Origin: JAGRAX01 sp041391365
Lineage (GTDB): Bacteria; Bdellovibrionota_G; JALEGL01; JAGRMV01
DNA length: 64,000 bases
Assembly: GCA_041391365.1 (NCBI GenBank)
Contig: JAWKOC010000002.1
Span: 558,001 to 622,000, forward strand
Direction of reading: 5' to 3'
A program made the translations under genes and the position numbers. Below are positions 55,101-62,193 of this stretch, in pieces. Positions within the stretch are counted from its first letter, which is position 1. Every line of letters starts with the position of its first letter. Below the pieces are notes generated by a model. That model was not told where the DNA came from and made no database searches. It was given only the letters and a program-made list of their open reading frames with translations.

Positions 55101-55328
55101 ATCTCTCTCAATGCAGCTCTTTCAGATTTGGTCGCCGCTGGTGGGCAAAGTCATAGAAATGAGCATGACTCTCAGACCATCTATTCAAGGCAATCTTTGC
55201 CCGGTGCTTCATACACCGCTGGAATCGCAAACGAAGTGATGGACTCGAATCGAAGATTCTATCTCCATCAAGAAAATGAGAACTCGTATTTCCGAAAGGT
55301 ATGGGAACTTCTCACGGCCACACCATAA
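52182..55328 (+). CDS. Large secreted or envelope protein, unknown function
   Basis: I prefer ATG 52182, with GAGGGG about 6 bases upstream, to the in-frame GTG at 52167; the product is 1048 residues. The N-terminus is a long signal peptide (FFILFVLLTSTFMG, cleavage near YAVAQ). A helical region of about 370 residues follows. Then come hydrophobic segments at about residues 415-465 (GMALAVGAGSLVGAFPALSPI) and 475-500 (ALTLYTPLFFTGRFIGQWIG) which could insert into a membrane. A Pro/Thr/Ser-rich linker around residues 560-640 precedes a second helical region to the end. No catalytic motif is recognised. An exported effector or toxin-like protein is one possibility. Confidence 0.7.
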   Translation: MHFLWSYLKTSMWGCARFFILFVLLTSTFMGPQYAVAQPQTSTHETTISKSQLLRELQAQVSAIEDFLNVVELGSNLINVMGDESEEFLSSVRNEIHIILSMSENSSELKQSLRKLNNLIQNADQNPQWQPIHRALFPRSWSFLDSETQNRFTQVVEGEEGMMAQQAYRSLQLYQFPQEWKDRQQHYLKNSCQRLGVEQTLRRMESALSEQTLLTKREWFWNEESKKSMGMNLIIPKCLNIRAVQIVLSWPVKTIEGPKISWPPHEGSENLNSSKSSEGRFQFVEIPNNQKITNINQLKIRGECSLQNYFEYLSRVNELYAKKVQLQMVPKDQSSDIPLVLSFSEEQFSDPDFALSGISDQERTRNQISYLSKDFQNNCGVYMPFESIYPWYQIMDGFVEAFEQRMDLGFAQFLADHVPGMALAVGAGSLVGAFPALSPILMVLSSLYMAQYGYQLVTLWQAENYKKIGRDLYDFLEALTLYTPLFFTGRFIGQWIGSRSSVNALLSGLREKIIGSVPENEVTLPRQDIEELVSRPNLERRIPVKEQGNVDDVTNVGSSDHPFIDPKLLPESLGGGDFAPVSRSYPSSRTPQGPTNVQTMPPTTETAVGVATRTLPNRTAEIIRNSSAPKSSEPVIRNMQGEAAVQNSNLDPRGEGWERLRIERRNDLQISTLNLEDQTDLQTIRKILTKAENRQKLTAQEWQWVRSALQSGNKEWQDLAIRILVHAKIAFNLHQDQYDEEEKESFKKLYRLLDFVRSMLNDQAQLHSDTYTIAEVAQFQLNRLADALAACLGIIVFYSSEELLVRLDALNYKLSETLENFSDHDLMVLEQSLSSEEGVVAQRAISIVLALLYGDGDRLPKQSMGRIGDVRSTMIQLFELMAKFVTKGLMSTSTWETLVEFGNVLLRPNPNQHWYSTTRFAVYKNLMERVLSDLSRWVGQRGGLDDHSGEVWANILKYLYYLGMEETMNQMDWISLNAALSDLVAAGGQSHRNEHDSQTIYSRQSLPGASYTAGIANEVMDSNRRFYLHQENENSYFRKVWELLTATP

Positions 55329-55378
55329 AGTGCCAGTGTGGGGGCTAGATTCAAGAATGCAACAAATAGACAGGATCT

Positions 55379-55456
55379 ATGAGAGATGTAACGATTTGGA
55401 CAGCGATCAGAGAAGTCCAATCTTCTTATTTTGATTGCGAAGATGACGCGTCGTAG
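55379..55456 (+). CDS. Possible 25-residue ORF (weak)
   Basis: ATG 55379 opens a 25-codon frame (MRDVTIWTAIREVQ and on) with GGA four bases upstream. It lies in the gap 55329-55578 before the isoprenoid synthase locus. Nothing besides the short ribosome-like site supports it, and it may be chance. Confidence 0.15.
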   Translation: MRDVTIWTAIREVQSSYFDCEDDAS

Positions 55457-55489
55457 GCAATTCATCATAGATTTGTAGTCCTTGAGAGA

Positions 55490-55518
55490 TTGTTAAATCA
55501 ATAAAAATTATTTATAGT
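55490..55518 (+). promoter_or_regulatory. Promoter of the micropeptide/isoprenoid synthase locus
   Basis: TTGTTA (55490-55495) and TATAGT (55513-55518) are 17 bases apart. Transcription would start near 55525, giving a leader of about 54 bases to ATG 55579. Confidence 0.55.
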
Positions 55519-55578
55519 AAATCGTGCTTGCTTAAGAATTGATTAGTGATAGTTTTCTTTTTAGAAAGGTGGAAGAAT

Positions 55579-55620
55579 ATGATTATTAGTGAAGATATTT
55601 TTGCCAATGTTCCTTGGTAA
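55579..55620 (+). CDS. Candidate 13-residue peptide ending in Trp (possible pheromone or peptide substrate)
   Basis: The frame ATG 55579 to TAA 55620 encodes MIISEDIFANVPW. It has a good ribosome site, AAGGTGG, six bases upstream, and a promoter-like site at the right distance. It is followed by a 12-bp hairpin and then by a ComQ-like isoprenoid synthase gene. ComQ enzymes prenylate a tryptophan near the C-terminus of the ComX pheromone precursor, and here Trp is the final residue. ComX precursors are usually longer (over 50 residues), so this is either an unusually short substrate, a leader peptide or a chance frame. The gene call is an inference from context. Confidence 0.4.
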   Translation: MIISEDIFANVPW

Positions 55621-55636
55621 AGTAACCGGTTTTGTT

Positions 55637-55673
55637 ACAAGCTCAATGGTCTAGAAAATGACATTGAGCTTGT
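55637..55673 (+). terminator. 12-bp hairpin between micropeptide ORF and isoprenoid synthase
   Basis: ACAAGCTCAATG (55637-55648) and CATTGAGCTTGT (55662-55673) are perfect inverted repeats around a 13-base loop. No clean T-run follows (GAACCTTTTCG), so it could be a leaky terminator, an RNA processing or stability element, or an operator. It would allow more peptide than enzyme to be made. Confidence 0.5.
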
Positions 55674-55706
55674 GAACCTTTTCGAATTTTATTACACAAT
55701 CGTTTT

Positions 55707-56687
55707 ATGTCTGATCAAATGGTATCTCTGGTTTTGTCTTGTCCAGAACTTCAAGTGTGGCCTGAGCTAGAAAAAATCTTAACAAAAAGAAAACAAGGCA
55801 CAATCTCTCTCTGTAACATTGCTTACACGACTACAGGTAATTCCAACATAGAATTATTGCCCATTCAAGCGGCGATTCTTTGTTTTGTTGTAGAGAGCAT
55901 TTTAATCGACGATGTATTGGATAAAGATGAAAAAGGCATGTGGAAGGAAATTGGAGTAGACAAAATTGTAAATCTTGTGGGGGCCTTGCATGCCAGGCAA
56001 CAACTTCTAATTTGTGAGTCCAAATTTTCAGATCATCAAAAACAGCAAGTTACACTTTTTCTCAATCAAATGATGTTAGTTCTAGCGAATGTTCAAGAGC
56101 TTGCTACACATAGTAAAATAGATCTGGCTCGGTACTGGAAGATAGTACACGGAAAGAGTGGAAATGTTTGCGGAACCGCCATGAGAATTGGTGCACTATT
56201 GGGTGAGGTACATCAGGATGAGAGTGATATCCTATATTCGATTGGCAAGTGTATGGGAGAAATTGGCCAGATCTCCAATGATCTCAGGGGCGCTTTTCAA
56301 AAAGAAGTGAATCCAGATTGGAAAATGCCAGGAAGCAGCTTGCCAATCTTATTGGCGCTTACAACTGAGCATGAATATTCAGCCGAACTAAAAAAACTTT
56401 TGGAAAAAGATCTTGGCCAGATTAAACAGCTTGAAAGAGCAAAAGATATTCTAATAAAATCTGGAGCTGTAAGTTTGTGTTGTGATCACATCTCTCAAAG
56501 ATTGGAATTACTCTATCAAGAAATTTGCAAATGCAACTTGCCTCAGAAAAAACATCTTCATAAAAATATTGGTGAAGATATTCAAAATGCGATCCGATGG
56601 GTTAAAAAACTAGACATAGAACTTTCGGAGAAAACTCAAAGAAACTTAGCTGAGTTAGAAGCTAAAATTGAATCCCTTCTTTCTTGA
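55707..56687 (+). CDS. Class I isoprenoid synthase, ComQ-like
   Basis: The 326-residue helical protein has a first aspartate-rich motif ILIDDVLDKD (Asp68, Asp69, Asp72), GKSGNVCGTAMRIGALLG (residues 149-166), and a second motif GQISNDLRGAF (Asn191-Asp192) in place of the DDxxD seen in farnesyl or geranylgeranyl synthases. N-D at the second site is a feature I associate with ComQ-type peptide prenyltransferases. Its AT-rich composition differs from the core genes. No ribosome site is visible before ATG 55707. The 13-codon ORF upstream is a possible peptide substrate. A normal polyprenyl synthase or a terpene-related enzyme cannot be excluded. Confidence 0.7.
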   Translation: MSDQMVSLVLSCPELQVWPELEKILTKRKQGTISLCNIAYTTTGNSNIELLPIQAAILCFVVESILIDDVLDKDEKGMWKEIGVDKIVNLVGALHARQQLLICESKFSDHQKQQVTLFLNQMMLVLANVQELATHSKIDLARYWKIVHGKSGNVCGTAMRIGALLGEVHQDESDILYSIGKCMGEIGQISNDLRGAFQKEVNPDWKMPGSSLPILLALTTEHEYSAELKKLLEKDLGQIKQLERAKDILIKSGAVSLCCDHISQRLELLYQEICKCNLPQKKHLHKNIGEDIQNAIRWVKKLDIELSEKTQRNLAELEAKIESLLS

Positions 56688-56709
56688 TACAACGAATTTC
56701 GAGAAGCAA

Positions 56710-56856
56710 CTAGCCTCGACAAGAACGTTGAACTTCTCGACTGATCGTACTGACATTTCGACCCAAGAGGATTGCGATCTGTCGAAAACTATTCTTCATG
56801 GAAAGATATCGACTGATCTCTTCTCTCTCCTCCATGCATAACCTTTGATATCCCAT
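56710..56856 (-). pseudogene. IS30-family transposase N-terminal remnant
   Basis: A 48-codon frame on the minus strand reads MGYQRLCMEEREEISRYLSM, continuing FRQIAILLGRNVSTISREV. This is the helix-turn-helix of IS30-type transposases (typically LTxEEREEI ... REIAxxLGRxxSTISREI). A purine-rich ribosome site (GGAGGGAGGAG) precedes ATG 56856. It stops after RSCRG where the catalytic part would begin, so it is a truncated insertion sequence or, less likely, a stand-alone HTH protein. The rest of the gap 56688-57023 shows nothing else. Confidence 0.7.
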
Positions 56857-57023
56857 CGGCTTCTCCTCCCTCCTCCTCTATCACATCCCCTGTTGCATTA
56901 GATTCTAGCCTACACATTTATCAATGGTAACTAGCAACGTTGTTGGTTGAGTAAATCTGAAGCTACGAAACCGATTCGCTCGCAATTCTTGCATCTAAGA
57001 TTTCATTTGGATATGACAATGGG

Positions 57024-57785
57024 ATGGGTGAACTCGATCGACAAAAAAGTACATTTGTGGTGACGGGTGGAGCTTCAGGAATTGGACTTGCTTGTGCAAA
57101 GTGGTTTGCGTCCAAGGGATATCATGTTGCCATTTTGGATCTCAAGGTCATGGAGGAGCGAGTACCCAACTCTACCTATCTTCGCTGTGATGTATCTTCT
57201 TATGAAAATGTCCAATCTTGCATCAATACCCTTGTGTCCGATGGTCATAGGATCGAAGCCACTCTTGCCAATGCAGGGATTCATTTTTATGGATCGGTCG
57301 AAGAAACCAGCGTCGAGGATCTCTCCAGAATCATCGATGTCAACATCAAGGGAGTCTTTTACACCTTGAAAGCAGTCCTGCCTCACATGAAGGCCAGTCA
57401 AAAAGGTTCGATTGTCATCATGGGCTCTGATCAATCCTTGGTGGGAAAGTTCTACAGCGCTGCCTATGGACTGACCAAAGGGGCCATTGCTCAGTTGGCA
57501 AAATCAACTGCAATAGATTACGGAACCTACGATGTTCGTGTCAATTGTGTTTGTCCCGGTCCTGTGAAAACTTCTCTTTATGATGAGGCGGTGCAAAGTT
57601 TTTCGCAATCTTACAGTGACTTGGATCCAGACACCTTGCACGAGCTCATCAAGGATCGCCTTGCCATCAAGAAAATAGCGGATCCCATGGATGTAGCCAA
57701 ATTGGTGTATTTTTTGTGTTCAGATGAGGCTTCCATGATCACAGGATCAACTTACAGTATCGATGGGGGCTACTGCGCTCAGTAG
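57024..57785 (+). CDS. Short-chain dehydrogenase/reductase
   Basis: This 253-residue classical SDR has the cofactor motif VTGGASGIG (residues 13-21), LANAG, and a catalytic Ser-Tyr-Lys set (MGSDQS, AAYGLTKGA near residue 150). The PGPVKTSL and SIDGGY motifs near the end are also present. LDLK after strand 2 (Asp) suggests NAD(H) preference. The substrate is unknown; the best guess is a 3-oxoacyl or sugar alcohol type. It converges on dgkA and follows the IS30 remnant, so it may be the first gene beyond the island. Confidence 0.88.
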   Translation: MGELDRQKSTFVVTGGASGIGLACAKWFASKGYHVAILDLKVMEERVPNSTYLRCDVSSYENVQSCINTLVSDGHRIEATLANAGIHFYGSVEETSVEDLSRIIDVNIKGVFYTLKAVLPHMKASQKGSIVIMGSDQSLVGKFYSAAYGLTKGAIAQLAKSTAIDYGTYDVRVNCVCPGPVKTSLYDEAVQSFSQSYSDLDPDTLHELIKDRLAIKKIADPMDVAKLVYFLCSDEASMITGSTYSIDGGYCAQ

Positions 57786-57826
57786 GTTTTTTCACCGATC
57801 ATTTCTGATCAATCTTTGGAAACACA

Positions 57827-58198
57827 TTATTTGAGTATATGTACCAAAAATGCAGCGGCCACACCAATGGCCACGATTGCGCTCATCAACACAGCAGCGG
57901 CTGCAGTGTCTTTGATGCGCTTGATTGCAGGATCTTCTTCTTTTTTGTATTCGTCCGAAAGATACTCAATGGCGGTATTGAAAAGCTCGGCGCCCAATAC
58001 CATTCCAAGCGTGATGAGAAAAACAGCCCACCATATGGGCTTGGGATTGTAGACCACCAGAAATGCAATCACAATTCCCGCAAAAATAGATTGTGTTCGA
58101 AAACTTTTTTCTGTTTTCCAGGTTGACACTATTCCTTGCAGAGCAAAATGGAAGCGTTTGAAAAATGGTTGGTTTTTCATGATTGTTTTTTCTATCAC
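57827..58198 (-). CDS. dgkA: Diacylglycerol kinase (DgkA family)
   Basis: This 123-residue protein has three membrane helices with EKSFRTQSIFA, the conserved core GAELFNTAIEYLSD and a C-terminal DTAAAAVL segment, as in prokaryotic DgkA/undecaprenol kinase. It phosphorylates diacylglycerol or undecaprenol in the inner membrane. Its start overlaps the stop of the PAP2 gene by 4 bp, so kinase and phosphatase of related lipids are encoded together. Confidence 0.92.
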   Translation of the reverse strand: MIEKTIMKNQPFFKRFHFALQGIVSTWKTEKSFRTQSIFAGIVIAFLVVYNPKPIWWAVFLITLGMVLGAELFNTAIEYLSDEYKKEEDPAIKRIKDTAAAAVLMSAIVAIGVAAAFLVHILK

Positions 58199-58965
58199 AG
58201 TTGGGTTGAAAACGTTACTCCATAAAGTCCATTTTCCATCAAGGGGGAGAAAGTGAGGTTTTTCAATGGTCCATGCTTTTGATGTTCGCGGGCACGATGC
58301 AAGCCTTGGACTCCTGTTGAAAAAAGAAGTCCCAGGGCGGCTCCTGCAAGGACATCAGATGAGTAATGCTTGTTCAAATCCATGCGCGAGAATCCAATCA
58401 AGGTCGCTGCACTCATCGCACCTACTCCAACATACCATGGATATCGATACATAAGTGTGCCCGCCGTCGCGAAGGCCAAAGAAGTGTGGAAGGACGGAAA
58501 GGAATGGGCATTGCTTTGATCCGGACGTGTTCTTCCAACTCCATACTTCAACGCTATGGAAGTTAGACCGGTTAACGTTTGGCTTTCGAGAAGTTCCATG
58601 GCTGTATCAAAAGTGTATTGCTTTGCCGGATCATTTTCTTTTTTCAAGGGAGTGCTCAAAAAAAAAGCACTTGTGGTTGCAAGAGGAAGAAACAATCCAA
58701 TGTCGGATATTCTAGAGCTCATGTTGGGATAGAATGAGTTTCTTGTGGAGTTGGGGAAATGCTTATCTGCAGTTTGATGCAAGATCAAACTGCCTGCGAT
58801 GCCGACTCCCATGATGGACAATCCTGCAACATTCCATGTTTTTTGATGGGGATTGTAAAGAGAAGCCATGGGGGCCATGTACAAGTCGCGCAGCGAGTGG
58901 TTTTCCAGCATCTCTGGTAGCACTTCTGCATAGGCTGGAGTGAGTGAGGTCAAAAAGCAGCTCAT
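58195..58965 (-). CDS. PAP2-family membrane phosphatase
   Basis: The 256-residue product has the three PAP2 motifs KYGVGRTRP, PSFHTS and SRMDLNKHYSSDVLAG, with the catalytic histidines in the second and third. It has several membrane segments. The N-terminus (MSCFLTSLTPAYAEV) may be a short signal sequence. Such enzymes remove phosphate from phosphatidic acid, undecaprenyl diphosphate or lipid A. It is transcribed with dgkA. Confidence 0.9.
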   Translation of the reverse strand: MSCFLTSLTPAYAEVLPEMLENHSLRDLYMAPMASLYNPHQKTWNVAGLSIMGVGIAGSLILHQTADKHFPNSTRNSFYPNMSSRISDIGLFLPLATTSAFFLSTPLKKENDPAKQYTFDTAMELLESQTLTGLTSIALKYGVGRTRPDQSNAHSFPSFHTSLAFATAGTLMYRYPWYVGVGAMSAATLIGFSRMDLNKHYSSDVLAGAALGLLFSTGVQGLHRAREHQKHGPLKNLTFSPLMENGLYGVTFSTQL

Positions 58966-59297
58966 GATGAGTAAGCCACAAAAACCAAATGCTAGATTTT
59001 GATATCGTTATGTTTTCATGGCAAGCGACTTATATCTAAGTCAAAAAAAAGAACAGACAATTGATATAAAATCAATTTACTTTGATATTAACTGCATTGG
59101 TTGTTCTTATTTTCTCTACAAACATTGAGATATAGCAACCAAACCAAAAAAAAGATACACTGGATTCAGATCGATATCTGTATTCCAAGCAACATGATGT
59201 AGTCTGCTATGAGATCAACTTGAAATCCCAAATGCACATTTTTTCGTTCAAGAAAAAAAATGCGGCAAAGAAGTGAATCGTGAGTGATCCATCCTGT
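58966..59297. other. 332-bp AT-rich intergenic stretch
   Basis: It holds only AT-rich sequence with a small ATTGAT-ATAAA-ATCAAT hairpin and a region that could be the promoter of the PAP2-dgkA pair on the minus strand. No gene or convincing RNA is seen. Confidence 0.4.
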
Positions 59298-59903
59298 CTA
59301 TGGGATCGAAAGGCTGCAATCTGGTCGGATGATAATTTTGATGGTGGCTTGTGTGTTGGGAATTGCGATGGCACCGTTGTGCGCGACCTCATGTTCTCCA
59401 AAATTTTCCACCATGCCTAGATTTTGTTCTTCTTCAGAGGTTCGGTTGCAATAGTCTTTGAGACGAAGATCCACAAACCCTAGATTTTGAAACGTTTGCT
59501 GATACGAAAGACTATCCCAATTGTAATCGAGCTCTCCCAGCTTGAAGGTAAGACGAAAAAAATCATCTTGGTACGATAGATCGATGACATAGTCATATCC
59601 CCGATAAGTGTAATCTGCTTTCTGAACCACAGGGGTCCACATGTTTGCATTGTCAATCATGGTTCCTTTGGAGGTATAAAACTGTTCCAGTCTAGGAACT
59701 CGGTTCTTGATGACAATCAGTTGATCTTTGCCAATTCGGTAGGGGATTTCCTTGATGAAGGAGTCAATGGCTGAATAGGAGGGATCGGGCTCAAAACGCA
59801 GGATGACGTCCACCGCAGGGGGCACATGTGCGTGAGCCAAGCTGCTCGATAAGAAAATTCCACACCCAAAAAAAGTCATCCACAAGTGTCTTTTTGCTCT
59901 CAT
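59298..59903 (-). CDS. Secreted hypothetical protein
   Basis: From ATG 59903 the 201-residue product has a signal peptide (WMTFFGCGIFLSSSLAHA) directly followed by HVPPAVDVILRFEPD. An upstream in-frame ATG adds 49 residues that spoil the signal, so I reject it. The mature domain is beta-rich with two cysteines (KDYCNR, RPDCSL). I recognise no family. It is divergent from the secreted protein gene at 60040, and their 5' ends are 136 bp apart. Confidence 0.65.
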   Translation of the reverse strand: MRAKRHLWMTFFGCGIFLSSSLAHAHVPPAVDVILRFEPDPSYSAIDSFIKEIPYRIGKDQLIVIKNRVPRLEQFYTSKGTMIDNANMWTPVVQKADYTYRGYDYVIDLSYQDDFFRLTFKLGELDYNWDSLSYQQTFQNLGFVDLRLKDYCNRTSEEEQNLGMVENFGEHEVAHNGAIAIPNTQATIKIIIRPDCSLSIP

Positions 59904-60039
59904 GGATATGTAGCTAGCATGCAATTTGGGGCCATGACAAGAAAATTTCTGTCCACGCGCAAAGCCGATTTGTGGAAAAGATCTGCTTGTCTTTTCCCTT
60001 AGATTTGTTTTATGAGAGAGGGAGATTTTTGGAGGGGAC

Positions 60040-60573
60040 ATGAAAAACATCGTGAAATATCTGCTGGTATGGGTCAGCCTGATGATGGGAATTCCGGGGG
60101 ATGCATTTTCTCGTTCGATCGGTGAGTACTATTGGCATGGAATGATTCAATTTACGTACCAGTCTCATCAGGAAAAGAAGAGGCCGTATTCCTTTTATGG
60201 ACAAGATGTCTTTGTAGGTCCGTATTATCTTGAAGAAATCTCTCATCCCTGGAAACTTTATGTCAACGTGATCCCATCTGTGTATATTTCTTTGGATGTG
60301 ATTCAAAATTCTGATCAGCAGGTGTACGCCGTGTACGGTGTGTATTTTTGTGCCGATAAAAATAGGTATGAGACGGTGGAGGAAGTCACCACCCACTGCA
60401 AACCCAGCGATGTTTTGACCAAGCAGATGGAGTTGATCGATGATGGGATTCAATGGCCTTCGTACTCAACAAAAACCACCATAGATCTCCAAGAAATCAC
60501 GGGGCTTGAAGAGGCAGGAGAATTCAACATAGAGTGGTCTTCGTTTCAAAGATTTAAAAATTGGAACAAGTAA
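60040..60573 (+). CDS. Secreted hypothetical protein
   Basis: The 177-residue product has a signal peptide (YLLVWVSLMMGIPGDAFS) and a GGAGGGG ribosome site. The mature part is aromatic- and beta-rich, with two cysteines (VYFCADK, TTHCKPS). No family is recognised. It is one of several unrelated small exported proteins in the last 7 kb. Confidence 0.65.
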   Translation: MKNIVKYLLVWVSLMMGIPGDAFSRSIGEYYWHGMIQFTYQSHQEKKRPYSFYGQDVFVGPYYLEEISHPWKLYVNVIPSVYISLDVIQNSDQQVYAVYGVYFCADKNRYETVEEVTTHCKPSDVLTKQMELIDDGIQWPSYSTKTTIDLQEITGLEEAGEFNIEWSSFQRFKNWNK

Positions 60574-60679
60574 AGCGGTTGGTCTGGTTCTTACGGAATC
60601 GTAGGTTTTGAGTAGCCACCTCTTTTTGCACGGACAAAAGGAGAAAAAATCTGGCCATCGGGAACCGGATTCGATAGGC

Positions 60680-62122
60680 ATGTTGGTCATGAATGCAATA
60701 TCTCCCGTCTATTTCATTACACTCGTTGTATATCTTACGGCTCTTGTTGTTGTGGCCATTTATCTAGGTCGACGGGTCAAGGACCAGGAAGATTTTGCCG
60801 TAGCAGGGCGTAGTCTTCCGACCTTTGTGATTTTTGGAACCTTGGTCGCAACCTGGATGGGAACGGGTTCTTTGTTTGGCCATTCAGAAAAAGCTTATCA
60901 ATCGGGAGTAGTGGTGACCTTGCTTCTCATTGCGGATGTTGTGGGAATTTCGGTCTTATATACGTTAGCTGGACGAGTTCGTCGAATGGAGCAGCTTACG
61001 ATTCAGGATCTGTTGGAAAAGCGTTTCAACAAATATTCACGTTTGTTTTGTTCCATTGCATTGGTTATTGCTTATGTCACCATTGTTTCGTATCAATATC
61101 GAGCTGCGGGGACCATTTTGAATCTTTCTTTTCCTTCGATCACTCCTGAATGGGGGAGTGCGATTGCAGCGCTCTTTATCATTGGGTTTACCTGTACCGC
61201 TGGGCTTTTGTCGGTGGCGTATACTGATGTGATTCAAGGTGTAACGATGATCGTAGGGATGGTGGTGTGTTTGCCCATTTTGGTGGGGAAAGCCGGAGGA
61301 GTTTCTGCGATTCTCTCGGGACTGCCTCAAGGTCATTTGGATTTGTTTCGCGACATGAGTGCTATGAAGTTGTTGGGATTGACGTTGCCAGCGTTTCTTT
61401 TGATTTTGGGAGATGCCAACATGTATCAGCGTTTTTTTGCGGCCCGAACAGAAGGCAACGCCCGGCGTGGTGTTTTGATGATGATTTTTGGAGTGCTCTT
61501 TGTGGAGTTGTCGATTGTGGCATGTGCTCTGGTGGGACGAGTGTTGGTTCCTGAGTTGGATAACCCCGGTCGAATTTTAGCGGTGCTTGCCATTGGACAT
61601 CTTCCTGTGGTGTTGGGATGTGTGATGATTGCCGTGATGATTGCTACGGTGATGTCCACAGCCGACTCTTATTTGCTGGCACCCTCGACTTCTTTTGTTC
61701 GAGACATTTACCAGCGGTTTTTGAGACCTCAAGCCAGTGACAAAGAAATGTTGTTGGTTTCTCGCTTGATGGTGGTGGTTCTCGGATTGATTGCATTTGC
61801 CTTGTCCAAAGCATCCAGTGGATTCTTGTCGGTGGCCCTGTATGCCTACACGATCTATGGAGCGGCGATCACGCCTTCTTTGATGGCAGCCTTGTTTTGG
61901 AAAAGAGCGACGTCAGCAGGGTCGATGGCCAGTATCTTTGGTGCCACGGCGACGTGCCTGATATGGGAACTTGGGCATCTTGCTTCTCGATTTCACATGG
62001 AGGAAGTGGATGCGGTTGTACCTGCGATCAGTGTGTCGATTGCTTTGTTGATTGGAGTCAGTATGCTCACACCCAAGCAAGGTCCTGATCAGCTTCGACC
62101 TTTTGGTTTGGACTCTGAGTAG
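60680..62122 (+). CDS. Sodium:solute symporter family protein
   Basis: From ATG 60680 (or ATG 60689) the product is about 480 residues with 12-13 membrane helices. It shows the SSS-family pattern: FAVAGRSLP in the first loop, GTLVATWMGTGSLFGHSEKAYQSG, YRAAGTIL, YTDVIQGV and STADSYLLAPSTSFVRDIYQRF. It should couple Na+ entry to solute uptake. The substrate (proline, sugar or other) cannot be read from the sequence. Earlier in-frame ATGs would put a hydrophilic tail before helix 1. Confidence 0.88.
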   Translation: MLVMNAISPVYFITLVVYLTALVVVAIYLGRRVKDQEDFAVAGRSLPTFVIFGTLVATWMGTGSLFGHSEKAYQSGVVVTLLLIADVVGISVLYTLAGRVRRMEQLTIQDLLEKRFNKYSRLFCSIALVIAYVTIVSYQYRAAGTILNLSFPSITPEWGSAIAALFIIGFTCTAGLLSVAYTDVIQGVTMIVGMVVCLPILVGKAGGVSAILSGLPQGHLDLFRDMSAMKLLGLTLPAFLLILGDANMYQRFFAARTEGNARRGVLMMIFGVLFVELSIVACALVGRVLVPELDNPGRILAVLAIGHLPVVLGCVMIAVMIATVMSTADSYLLAPSTSFVRDIYQRFLRPQASDKEMLLVSRLMVVVLGLIAFALSKASSGFLSVALYAYTIYGAAITPSLMAALFWKRATSAGSMASIFGATATCLIWELGHLASRFHMEEVDAVVPAISVSIALLIGVSMLTPKQGPDQLRPFGLDSE

Positions 62123-62193
62123 TTCCCCACAAAACACACAAAAGATTGTCAATTTCAATGGGGAGGTTCGTTTTCCAGGTTGTAGGAGAGTGC

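Noticed and set aside
47199..55336. Integron cassette array with attC sites
   Set aside because: The recurring motif has no attC-like inverted core sites, genes are on both strands, and no integron integrase is seen.
46000..57000. Prophage
   Set aside because: No phage structural, lysis, integrase or replication genes are seen in the island.
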